A DNA stretch of 64,000 bases, taken from contig CAVTOY010000004.1 in assembly GCA_963736445.1 (NCBI GenBank), positions 124,001 to 188,000 on the forward strand. Reading direction: 5' to 3'. Every line of letters starts with the position of its first letter. Position 1 is the stretch's first letter. A model generated the notes under the pieces. That model was not told the origin of the DNA and did not search any database. It worked only from the letters and a program-made list of their open reading frames with translations. The stretch is from Thiosocius sp963736445 (GTDB taxonomy: Bacteria > Pseudomonadota > Gammaproteobacteria > Chromatiales > Chromatiaceae). The position numbers were made by a program, and so were the translations under genes. Positions 9,179-15,661 of the stretch are shown here, one piece after another.

Positions 9179-9618
9179 TGGACATCCTCACTTGGGGCAG
9201 CAGAAAAATCCCGGTTGGCCCGACGCAGGGACGCCAGGCTGTCCGCCAGGTCGTCCGCCGGCGTCACCAGGAGGTCGGGGATGCGCGAAATCTGCAGGTG
9301 CAGGGTCAGACGCCGCTGCTCGGCGTCCTGGTAATCGACCAGCCAGACGCCGGCGAATGCGGTCTCCTGGACCAGCGTGGGGCCGAATGCCTGCACCGTG
9401 GCATTGACTTCACCGCTTCCGAGGCGCTCGCGCAGATCCTGTTCATCCTGGGCGCTGAACGGCATCGCGCTTAGATCGATGACGGTCTCGCTTCCGGTCT
9501 CCTGGAGATCCTGCAGGGCCTTTTCGATCTGCAGCAGCAGGGGCCCGACATTCTCGGTTCGCAGCGACTCATCCAAGCCACCTTCCACCCGTACCGCGAT
9601 CGACTCCAAATTGTCCAT
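9175..9618 (-). CDS. HupH/HyaF-like hydrogenase expression protein (C-terminal-domain type)
   Basis: This 147-residue cytoplasmic protein precedes hynS and overlaps it by four bases. The pattern of its second half (TLVQETAFAGVWLVDY, then HLQISRIPDLL) resembles the C-terminal domain of HupH/HyaF, which helps small-subunit or iron-sulfur cluster maturation. Full-length HupH is near 280 residues, so this is a short, single-domain version. It has no cysteine-cluster or membrane motif. The assignment is supported by position in the operon; sequence recognition alone is moderate. It is the first gene after the FNR-like promoter region. Confidence 0.7.
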   Translation of the reverse strand: MDNLESIAVRVEGGLDESLRTENVGPLLLQIEKALQDLQETGSETVIDLSAMPFSAQDEQDLRERLGSGEVNATVQAFGPTLVQETAFAGVWLVDYQDAEQRRLTLHLQISRIPDLLVTPADDLADSLASLRRANRDFSAAPSEDVQ

Positions 9619-9678
9619 GGCGTAAGACCGTCAGTCCTCTAAACGATTTTAATTTAAGGATAAATTCGTTCGGACGTG

Positions 9679-9692
9679 ATGATCTGAGTCAA
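9679..9692 (-). promoter_or_regulatory. FNR-like binding site upstream of hupH-hynS-isp1-isp2-hynL
   Basis: On the - strand the sequence reads TTGAC-TCAG-ATCAT, matching 8 of 10 positions of the FNR consensus TTGAT-N4-ATCAA. If it acts at -41.5, transcription would start near 9644, and a TAAATT-like -10 sits suitably near 9651-9657 in an A+T-rich patch. The hydrogenase genes would then be induced without oxygen, as is known for hyn in Thiocapsa. The site is seen; its function is inferred. Confidence 0.5.
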
Positions 9693-9709
9693 GGAAGGCG
9701 CGCTTTGCT

Positions 9710-9725
9710 TAGGCAATAATGCCTA
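9710..9725. other. Short inverted repeat at the end of hynD
   Basis: The arms taggca and tgccta are separated by four bases and include the hynD stop codon. The stem is short and no T-run follows, so it may be a weak mRNA 3'-end hairpin or a protein-binding site. It lies just upstream of the FNR-like site. Confidence 0.35.
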
Positions 9726-10187
9726 GCGCCAACGGACCGCCAGCGCAAGCGCCATCTCGGCCACCGGTGCGATAGTCATGGCGACCGTGGCGCTCGGACG
9801 ATCGCCCCAGTCCAGCGACGCCGGCTCGACGCCGATCAATGCGCGGTGCTGGGGAAAGGTGCCCGAGAGACGGGCAATGTCCAACAGGTCCATCAGGCTG
9901 ACCTCATGCACGCTGTGGCGGTTGCCGGTGAGGTAGCGATCCATCTCCTCACCCTCGAGGCAACGGACCGTGCCGGCGGGCTCGCCGAGGCGTGCTGCAT
10001 CGACGACAATGAGATTGTCATGTTCGGCGATCGGCTCGGCGAGCGTGAAGCTGAGGGTGCCGCCGTCGAGGAAGGTCACGCCGGGCGCATCGGGGTGATG
10101 TTCTTGGAGATACCAAGCGATGTGAACGCCGACACCCTCGTCGGTGAGAAGATTATTACCGATGCCCAGTATCAGCGTTGTGCGCAT
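9723..10187 (-). CDS. hynD: Hydrogenase maturation protease (HupD/HynD family)
   Basis: This 154-residue endopeptidase removes the C-terminal tail of the hydrogenase large subunit after nickel insertion. The N-terminus TLILGIGNNLLTDEGVGV is the family signature, and its Glu together with Asp in LDGG and a His in RHSVHEVS are the expected nickel-sensing residues. The ATG at 10187 is preferred because family members begin right before the LGIGN motif; an alternative ATG ten codons upstream (10217) lacks support. It is transcribed towards the hyn genes, 104 bases before the hupH-like gene. HynL still has the 15-residue tail it would cut. Confidence 0.92.
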   Translation of the reverse strand: MRTTLILGIGNNLLTDEGVGVHIAWYLQEHHPDAPGVTFLDGGTLSFTLAEPIAEHDNLIVVDAARLGEPAGTVRCLEGEEMDRYLTGNRHSVHEVSLMDLLDIARLSGTFPQHRALIGVEPASLDWGDRPSATVAMTIAPVAEMALALAVRWR

Positions 10188-10240
10188 AGAATCACGACCT
10201 GTCACATCGAGGGTCATTTGAAAAGGTAAGCTACCAGATC

Positions 10241-10489
10241 ATGTGTCTTGGCATCCCGATGCAGATCAAGCAGATCGACGGCTTCGACGCGCGCTGTGAG
10301 GCGAAGGGTGTCGAGCGCGACGTGAGCCTGTTCATGCTGCAGCATGAAGCGCTGGCACACGGCGACTTCGTGGTCGTGCATCTGGGCTACGCGATCCAGA
10401 AGGTGTCGCCGCAAGAGGCCACGGCCGCGTGGGACATCTATGACGAAATGCTTGCCAGAGAGTCCCTGCAGGGCAGCCGGCATGCATGA
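10241..10489 (+). CDS. hypC: Hydrogenase maturation chaperone HypC
   Basis: This 82-residue protein begins MCLGIPMQI, the HypC signature, in which Cys2 holds the Fe(CN)2CO group during assembly and its transfer to the large subunit. It diverges from hynD across only 53 bases, so the two share a compact promoter region. Its end overlaps the hypA start by eight bases. Confidence 0.95.
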   Translation: MCLGIPMQIKQIDGFDARCEAKGVERDVSLFMLQHEALAHGDFVVVHLGYAIQKVSPQEATAAWDIYDEMLARESLQGSRHA

Positions 10490-10838
10490 ACTCGCGGTCT
10501 GCCAGGGGCTGATGACACAGGTCGAGCAGATCGCGCGGCGCGAGAACGCCGAGCAGATCACCCGCATTTTGCTGAGCATCGGGCCATTGTCAGGGGTCGA
10601 GGCACAGCTGCTGGCCGATGCGTTCCCGATTGCGGCCGCCGGTACGGTAGCCGAAGGCGCGCAGCTCGAGATAGAGCAGTTGCCGATTCGGGTGAAGTGC
10701 CTGACCTGCAGTGAAGAGACCGAGGCAAGCGCCAACAGACTGCTGTGCGGCGCCTGTGGCGATTACCGAACCCGACTCCTGAGCGGCGACGAGCTGCTGC
10801 TCAAGAGCCTCGAACTGGAGAGGCGACAGCACGCCTGA
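10482..10838 (+). CDS. hypA: Hydrogenase nickel incorporation protein HypA
   Basis: This 118-residue nickel metallochaperone starts MHELAV, with His2 as nickel ligand. A zinc site of two CxxC pairs follows (CLTC near residue 74 and CGAC near 92). The ATG at 10482 lies inside the last codons of hypC, giving an eight-base overlap. It works with HypB, encoded 10 bases downstream. Confidence 0.95.
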   Translation: MHELAVCQGLMTQVEQIARRENAEQITRILLSIGPLSGVEAQLLADAFPIAAAGTVAEGAQLEIEQLPIRVKCLTCSEETEASANRLLCGACGDYRTRLLSGDELLLKSLELERRQHA

Positions 10839-10848
10839 GGACCCGCGC

Positions 10849-11715
10849 ATGTGTGATACCTGTGGATGCAATGTCACCGACGGCAACCGGCACCTGATCG
10901 AGGGTGACGGCAAACTCGCACGCACCGAATCCGGCAGCGAGGCGATCTCGGTCCTGCAAGGTCTGCTCAGCGAGAATGACCGCACCGCGGCACATAACCG
11001 CGAGCACTTCGACCGCCACCGCGTCCTGGCGGTCAATCTGATGTCGTCGCCCGGCTCCGGCAAGACCCGGCTGCTCGAGGAGACCATCACCCTGCTCGGC
11101 GATTCACTGCGCATCGCGGTGATCGAGGGCGACCTCGAGACCGAAAACGACGCCCAGCGCATCCGCGACAAAGGGATCGCAGCGGTCCAGATCACTACGG
11201 GTACCGCCTGCCATCTGGATGCCCACATGGTGCACGACGCGCTGCACGAGCTGACGCTGGACGACGTCGACGTTCTATTCATCGAGAATGTCGGCAACCT
11301 GGTCTGCCCCGCCAGCTTCGATCTCGGCCAGCACCGCAATGTCACCCTGCTGTCGGTGACCGAGGGTGACGACAAGCCGGCCAAGTATCCGGTGATGTTC
11401 CGCGCCGCCGATCTCATGCTGATCAGCAAGACCGATCTGCTCGGGGTGCTCGACGACTTCGTGCCCGACAAAGCAGAGCGTCATTTGCGCGAGCTGGCGA
11501 GCGCAGCACCTGTACTTACGCTCTCGGCACGCAGCGGTGACGGGATGCAACACTGGCTCGACTGGCTGCGCAGCGAGTATGCCGCGGCGCAGATGCGTGC
11601 GGCGAACGGCGAGACCCTGCGCCCGGCGATCCAGGCCGACGGCCAGCAGATGCACGCACACGAAGCCACTCCACAGCACCACCACCATGGCGGACACCAG
11701 CACGGCCACGATTGA
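10849..11715 (+). CDS. hypB: Hydrogenase nickel incorporation GTPase HypB
   Basis: This 288-residue GTPase drives nickel insertion into the hydrogenase. The N-terminal MCDTCGC motif is a high-affinity nickel site. The P-loop SSPGSGKT lies near residues 66-73 and is followed by the SIMIBI-class G-domain (IEGDLETENDA, ENVGNLVCPA). The C-terminus carries a histidine-rich nickel-storage tail (HHHH, HGGHQHGH). Many HypB proteins have that region at the N-terminus instead, so its position here is a modest oddity. GAGG overlaps the hypA stop and serves as ribosome site. HypD, HypE and HypF are not in the window. Confidence 0.95.
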   Translation: MCDTCGCNVTDGNRHLIEGDGKLARTESGSEAISVLQGLLSENDRTAAHNREHFDRHRVLAVNLMSSPGSGKTRLLEETITLLGDSLRIAVIEGDLETENDAQRIRDKGIAAVQITTGTACHLDAHMVHDALHELTLDDVDVLFIENVGNLVCPASFDLGQHRNVTLLSVTEGDDKPAKYPVMFRAADLMLISKTDLLGVLDDFVPDKAERHLRELASAAPVLTLSARSGDGMQHWLDWLRSEYAAAQMRAANGETLRPAIQADGQQMHAHEATPQHHHHGGHQHGHD

Positions 11716-11891
11716 GGCGCATCGGCCGCCGGGCCTGATTGCGCAGGCGGGCTGCCGGACAGGGTCTATCCTAAGCAGTGAAACCGCTATCAGTCGCCCA
11801 CCGAGACAGGGCGGGCGCCTGTCCTAACCGGCCGTCCCGCGATGTCGAGTGTGCGGCGCTGTCGCACCTTAACTCCATGGCAGAGATATGT

Positions 11892-12413
11892 ATGAGCGAA
11901 GAACGAGAATTCCTCCCCCTGAACCTGGCCCTGATGACCATCTCGGACTCGCGCACCGAGGCTGACGACAAATCGGGCGCCATGCTCAAGCGATTGACGA
12001 CTGAGGCCGGTCACCAGCTTCACGAACAATGCATCGTGCGCGATGACATCTACCAGATCCGCGCCGCGGTCTCGCGCTGGATCGCCGATCCGGCGGTGCA
12101 GGCGGTGATCACCACGGGCGGCACCGGCATCACCGGCCGTGACGGGACACCAGAGGCGGTGCGACCGCTGCTCGATAAGGTGATCGACGGCTTCGGCGAG
12201 ATGTTCCGGGTGATCTCCTACGAGCTGATCGGCACCTCGACCATGCAATCCCGGGCGCTGGCCGGGGTGGCCAACGGCACTTTCGTGTTCTGTCTGCCGG
12301 GCTCGTCCGGCGCCTGCAAGGACGCCTGGACCAAGCTGATCTCACATCAGCTGGACTACCGGACGCGGCCGTGCAACCTGGTCGAGCTGATGCCGCGCCT
12401 GCTCGAACGCTGA
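11892..12413 (+). CDS. moaB: Molybdenum cofactor biosynthesis protein MoaB
   Basis: This 173-residue MoaB/Mog-family protein adenylates molybdopterin ahead of metal insertion. The substrate-binding motif TTGGTGITGRDGTPEA is near residue 73, and LPGSSGACKDAW later fits the family. The ATG at 11892 gives the usual length; another in-frame ATG lies 15 bases upstream (11877). It stands 176 bases after hypB, so it may have its own promoter. No molybdoenzyme is visible nearby. Confidence 0.93.
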   Translation: MSEEREFLPLNLALMTISDSRTEADDKSGAMLKRLTTEAGHQLHEQCIVRDDIYQIRAAVSRWIADPAVQAVITTGGTGITGRDGTPEAVRPLLDKVIDGFGEMFRVISYELIGTSTMQSRALAGVANGTFVFCLPGSSGACKDAWTKLISHQLDYRTRPCNLVELMPRLLER

Positions 12414-12414
12414 T

Positions 12415-12440
12415 GCACGGAACACCCTCGGGTTCGGTGC
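12415..12440. terminator. Possible hairpin between convergent moaB and the ClC gene
   Basis: Nine-base arms (gcacggaac and gttcggtgc) pair with one mismatch around an eight-base loop, directly after the moaB stop and before the convergent ClC stop. There is no T-run in either direction, so it is a weak terminator candidate. Confidence 0.3.
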
Positions 12441-12457
12441 GGTACGCTGTCTACGGG

Positions 12458-14218
12458 CTAACGGTAAGACTTCTCGACCATCTCGGGTGTGATGATCCCG
12501 TACACGCGACGGATGCCGGGCGCCGTCATACGCTGCACCACGAGTGCCTCTGCGGCACGTTCCTCAAATAGGGCCCAGGCCTCTTGCAGGCTTGCCTGCA
12601 GCTCGATCTGTGCCACCTCCAGCCGCTGTGCCGGGATCGCCATCAGATCGATCGCGGCGGACTCCGGGCTATGGATCGCCGATTGCAGATATTTCGCCAG
12701 CTCGACGGCCGGCATCAGTACCTGATCGCTGGACTCGTGGTCGATCAACAGATAGGCGGGCTGCCCTCCCAGGATGCGCTCTGCCTCGGCGGCATCCAGC
12801 ACGCTGGCCACGCGCACGATGCTGCGATTCATAACGCTCGCCACACCGACACGACGTAGCGTCTGCAACACCGGGTTGGTTGCATAGTCGAGGCCGCTGG
12901 CCCTCAGCATGCTCAAGAAAAGGGAATCCTTGCCAAACAGCGCACTGGCCGTAAGGCCGGCCACCACCACCGCCAACATTCCGGGCAGGATGATATCCGG
13001 ATTATCGGTAAGCTCGAGCATCGCCGTCAGTGCGGCGAGCGGCGCCTGCAGACTGCCGGACATCATCGCGCCCATACCCAGCAGCGCGTAAAAGCCGACC
13101 GGGCTCGCGAGCTCGAGCGGCACTAGCAATGCCACCTTCGCCATGAGCGCACCCAGCATCGCACCGATGAACAGCGACGGCCCGATCATGCCGCCCGGCA
13201 CACCCAAGCCGATGCACGCCGCAGTGGCCAACAGCTTGCCGACCAGCAGCGCCAGCAGCAAGGTCACCGCGAATCCGCCGTTCAAGGCCAGCTCGACGGA
13301 ATCGTAGCCAATGCCCATCAGTTCGGGCAGCAGCCAACCGAAGCCGGCGGCCAAGACGCCCGCGAGCAGCATGCGCCACCAGATCGGCAATGGGCGTGCG
13401 TGGCTGGCAACCGTCTGCACCGCATGAATAAAGGCCGCTGAAACGCCACCGGCCACCACGCCCAGAACCAACACCAGTGCCAGTTCGTGGAGGGCGCCAA
13501 TATGCATCGCTGGCACGGTGAAGGCGGGTGCATCGCCGAACACGAAGTTCGACAGCGTGGTGGCACTGACGGCGGCGAGGATCACCGGGATAAAGCTGGC
13601 GACAGTGTATTCCATCATCACCACCTCCAGCGCAAACACCACGCCGGCCAGCGGCGTATTGAAGGACGCAGCAATGCCGGCCGCGGCGCCGCAGCCGACC
13701 AGCGCGCGAATCACATTGTTCGGCAGCCCCAGGTGCTGCGCGAGCAGACTGCCTGACGATGCGCCCAGAAAGATATGCGGAGCCTCGCGCCCGACCGAGT
13801 GGCCGCCGATAATCGCGAATGCCGCGCCGAAAAACTGCAGCAAAAAACCGCGCGCGGTGAAGCGCCCCTGGTGATAGGCCATGCGTTCCAGGACGCTGGC
13901 GACCCCCAGTATCGTGATGCCCTGCGCCGCCCAGCGAAACATCGCGGCCAGAATAACGGCCGCCAGCAGGGGCAGCAACAGACGCCCCCAGCCCGACAGG
14001 GCCTCGTAGTTCTCCGGTCCATTGCCCGGTAGCATGGCATCCTGAATGCCCTCGACGAACAGACGGAACAGGACGATCACGCCACCCGCCAGCAGGCCGG
14101 TCAGCAGTCCGAGAAAGGCCAGCGGCAATAGCGCATCCGGTCGGGCGAGGTGGATACGCGATTCGTCCAGACGCTCGGACCAGGTCGCGCCGATATTGCG
14201 TAGCCGCTGCAGCTTCAT
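12458..14218 (-). CDS. ClC-family chloride channel/transporter with C-terminal CBS region
   Basis: This 586-residue membrane protein has the ClC selectivity-filter motifs in order: GHSVGREAPHIFLG (the gating-glutamate motif; GREAP replaces the usual GREGP), GIAASFNTPLAGVVFALE, and GVPGGMIGPSLFIGAMLG. About 10-12 hydrophobic helices fill residues 25-430. The last 140 residues are soluble and carry CBS-like regulatory repeats (ASVMNRSIVRV onwards). It probably exchanges chloride for protons or conducts chloride. It is a single gene, convergent with moaB, with a 320-base region upstream. Confidence 0.93.
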   Translation of the reverse strand: MKLQRLRNIGATWSERLDESRIHLARPDALLPLAFLGLLTGLLAGGVIVLFRLFVEGIQDAMLPGNGPENYEALSGWGRLLLPLLAAVILAAMFRWAAQGITILGVASVLERMAYHQGRFTARGFLLQFFGAAFAIIGGHSVGREAPHIFLGASSGSLLAQHLGLPNNVIRALVGCGAAAGIAASFNTPLAGVVFALEVVMMEYTVASFIPVILAAVSATTLSNFVFGDAPAFTVPAMHIGALHELALVLVLGVVAGGVSAAFIHAVQTVASHARPLPIWWRMLLAGVLAAGFGWLLPELMGIGYDSVELALNGGFAVTLLLALLVGKLLATAACIGLGVPGGMIGPSLFIGAMLGALMAKVALLVPLELASPVGFYALLGMGAMMSGSLQAPLAALTAMLELTDNPDIILPGMLAVVVAGLTASALFGKDSLFLSMLRASGLDYATNPVLQTLRRVGVASVMNRSIVRVASVLDAAEAERILGGQPAYLLIDHESSDQVLMPAVELAKYLQSAIHSPESAAIDLMAIPAQRLEVAQIELQASLQEAWALFEERAAEALVVQRMTAPGIRRVYGIITPEMVEKSYR

Positions 14219-14538
14219 AGCTCCGCGATTCTACGCGTTCTTAAAGCTACCGTACCCATGGGCTTGCATGCTCCCTGTCACACAACGGCATCAGACCAGC
14301 AGCAAATTCACAGCCGTTTCAGCAGCGTTCCCGCGATGCTTGTCCAGCTGCTCGTGCATTGGCCATCGAGCGCGAGATCTGATAAGAAGAGGATTTGACG
14401 CAGCTAACCGCGGGAAGGAAACGGTATTTTCCCAGATTCAAGCGGGCAGACTCGGCGATGAGGCTGCGCAAAAAGAAGGCGCTCAGCGACCCTCGATTGC
14501 GCGCTGAAAACGACAAACATCTCAGGAGGAACGACATA
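14219..14538. other. Intergenic region between divergent ClC and TRAP genes
   Basis: These 320 bases hold the promoters of the ClC gene (- strand) and of the TAXI solute-binding gene (+ strand). An open frame extends upstream of the latter but has no ribosome site; the strong AGGAGGA at 14524-14530 marks the true start. I found no convincing -35/-10 pair, riboswitch or hairpin. Confidence 0.6.
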
Positions 14539-15513
14539 ATGATAAGCAGAGGCGCATTATTCGGTACGGCAACCCTGGTAGCAACCCTCGGTCTGGGCGC
14601 GGCCACGATAGCCAGCGCTAACACTTTCATCACCATCGGCACTGGCGGCGTCACCGGCGTCTACTACCCGACCGGCGGCGCCATATGCCGCTTGGTAAAC
14701 AAGGGCCGGAAGGAACACGGCATCCGTTGCTCGGTCGAGTCGACCGGTGGGTCGGTGTACAACCTGAACACCATTCGTGCTGGCGAACTCGACATGGGCG
14801 TTGCGCAGTCCGACTGGCAATTTCACGCCTACAACGGGACTAGCAAGTTCGAAGAGCAGGGTCCGAACAAGGACTTGCGCGCGGTATTTTCCGTGCACGC
14901 CGAGCCATTTACCGTCGTCGCACGCAAGGACTCGGGCATCAAAACCTTCGACGACCTGAAGGGCAAGCGCGTCAACATCGGCAACCCGGGATCCGGGCAG
15001 CGCGGCACCATGGAGGTCGTGATGGCGGCCAAGGATTGGACCATGGACGACTTCTCGCTGGTCTCCGAACTCAAGGCCGCGGAGCAGTCGCAGGCCCTGT
15101 GTGACAATAAGATTGATGCAATGATTTATACCGTGGGTCATCCCAACGGATCGATCAAGGAGGCCACCACCTCCTGCGACACCGTGCTGGTCGACGTCGA
15201 TGGACCGGTCATCGATAAGCTCGTTGCCGACAACGACTACTACCGCATGGCGGTCATCCCCGGCGGCATGTATACCGGCAGCCCCGACGACATCAAGACA
15301 TTCGGCGTGGGGGCCACCTTCGTCTCGTCGACCAACACCCCTTCGGACACGGTATATCAGGTAGTCAAGGCGGTGTTCGAGAACTTCGACGACTTCCGCA
15401 AGCTGCATCCGGCGTTCGCCGATCTGCAGAAAGAGCAGATGATCAAGGACGGCCTCTCGGCCCCGCTGCATGACGGTGCGGCAAAATACTATGAGGAAGC
15501 CGGTCTGATGTAG
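14539..15513 (+). CDS. TAXI-family TRAP transporter solute-binding protein
   Basis: This 324-residue periplasmic binding protein has a signal peptide ending near ASA (25-27), then ITIGTGGVTGVYYPTGGAICRLVN, the signature of the TAXI (TRAP-associated extracytoplasmic immunoglobulin-like) group. A later stretch, KGKRVNIGNPGSGQRGT, is also typical. It captures a substrate, possibly glutamate or a dicarboxylate, for the fused permease downstream; the substrate cannot be read from the sequence. AGGAGGA lies eight bases before the ATG. A strong hairpin after the stop probably adjusts expression relative to the permease. Confidence 0.93.
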   Translation: MISRGALFGTATLVATLGLGAATIASANTFITIGTGGVTGVYYPTGGAICRLVNKGRKEHGIRCSVESTGGSVYNLNTIRAGELDMGVAQSDWQFHAYNGTSKFEEQGPNKDLRAVFSVHAEPFTVVARKDSGIKTFDDLKGKRVNIGNPGSGQRGTMEVVMAAKDWTMDDFSLVSELKAAEQSQALCDNKIDAMIYTVGHPNGSIKEATTSCDTVLVDVDGPVIDKLVADNDYYRMAVIPGGMYTGSPDDIKTFGVGATFVSSTNTPSDTVYQVVKAVFENFDDFRKLHPAFADLQKEQMIKDGLSAPLHDGAAKYYEEAGLM

Positions 15514-15523
15514 GTACCGAGGA

Positions 15524-15560
15524 AGGCCCGATGGGACGGTCTGCCCGTCACATCGGGCCT
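15524..15560 (+). terminator. Strong intercistronic hairpin between binding protein and permease
   Basis: A 10-bp perfect outer stem (aggcccgatg, 15524-15533, with catcgggcct, 15551-15560) encloses a G-A mismatch and a 5-bp inner stem (gacgg/ccgtc) with a five-base loop. It begins 10 bases after the binding-protein stop and no T-run follows. It is more likely an mRNA-stabilising or attenuating hairpin than a full terminator, giving more binding protein than permease. Confidence 0.7.
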
Positions 15561-15661
15561 GGCCAAGGCGGCTCGCGGCAGAATAATCGCCTCCGGGGCG
15601 AAAATGGCGGGTCGCCCTACGCAATTGACGCATCGCATGCCGATGCCGTGAGGGGAACGCC

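Noticed and set aside
10188..10217. Ten-codon extension of hynD
   Set aside because: Family members begin just before LGIGN; the extension lacks similarity and a ribosome site.
14395..14538. Upstream extension of the TAXI binding protein
   Set aside because: It would hide the signal peptide inside the protein; AGGAGGA directly precedes the ATG at 14539.
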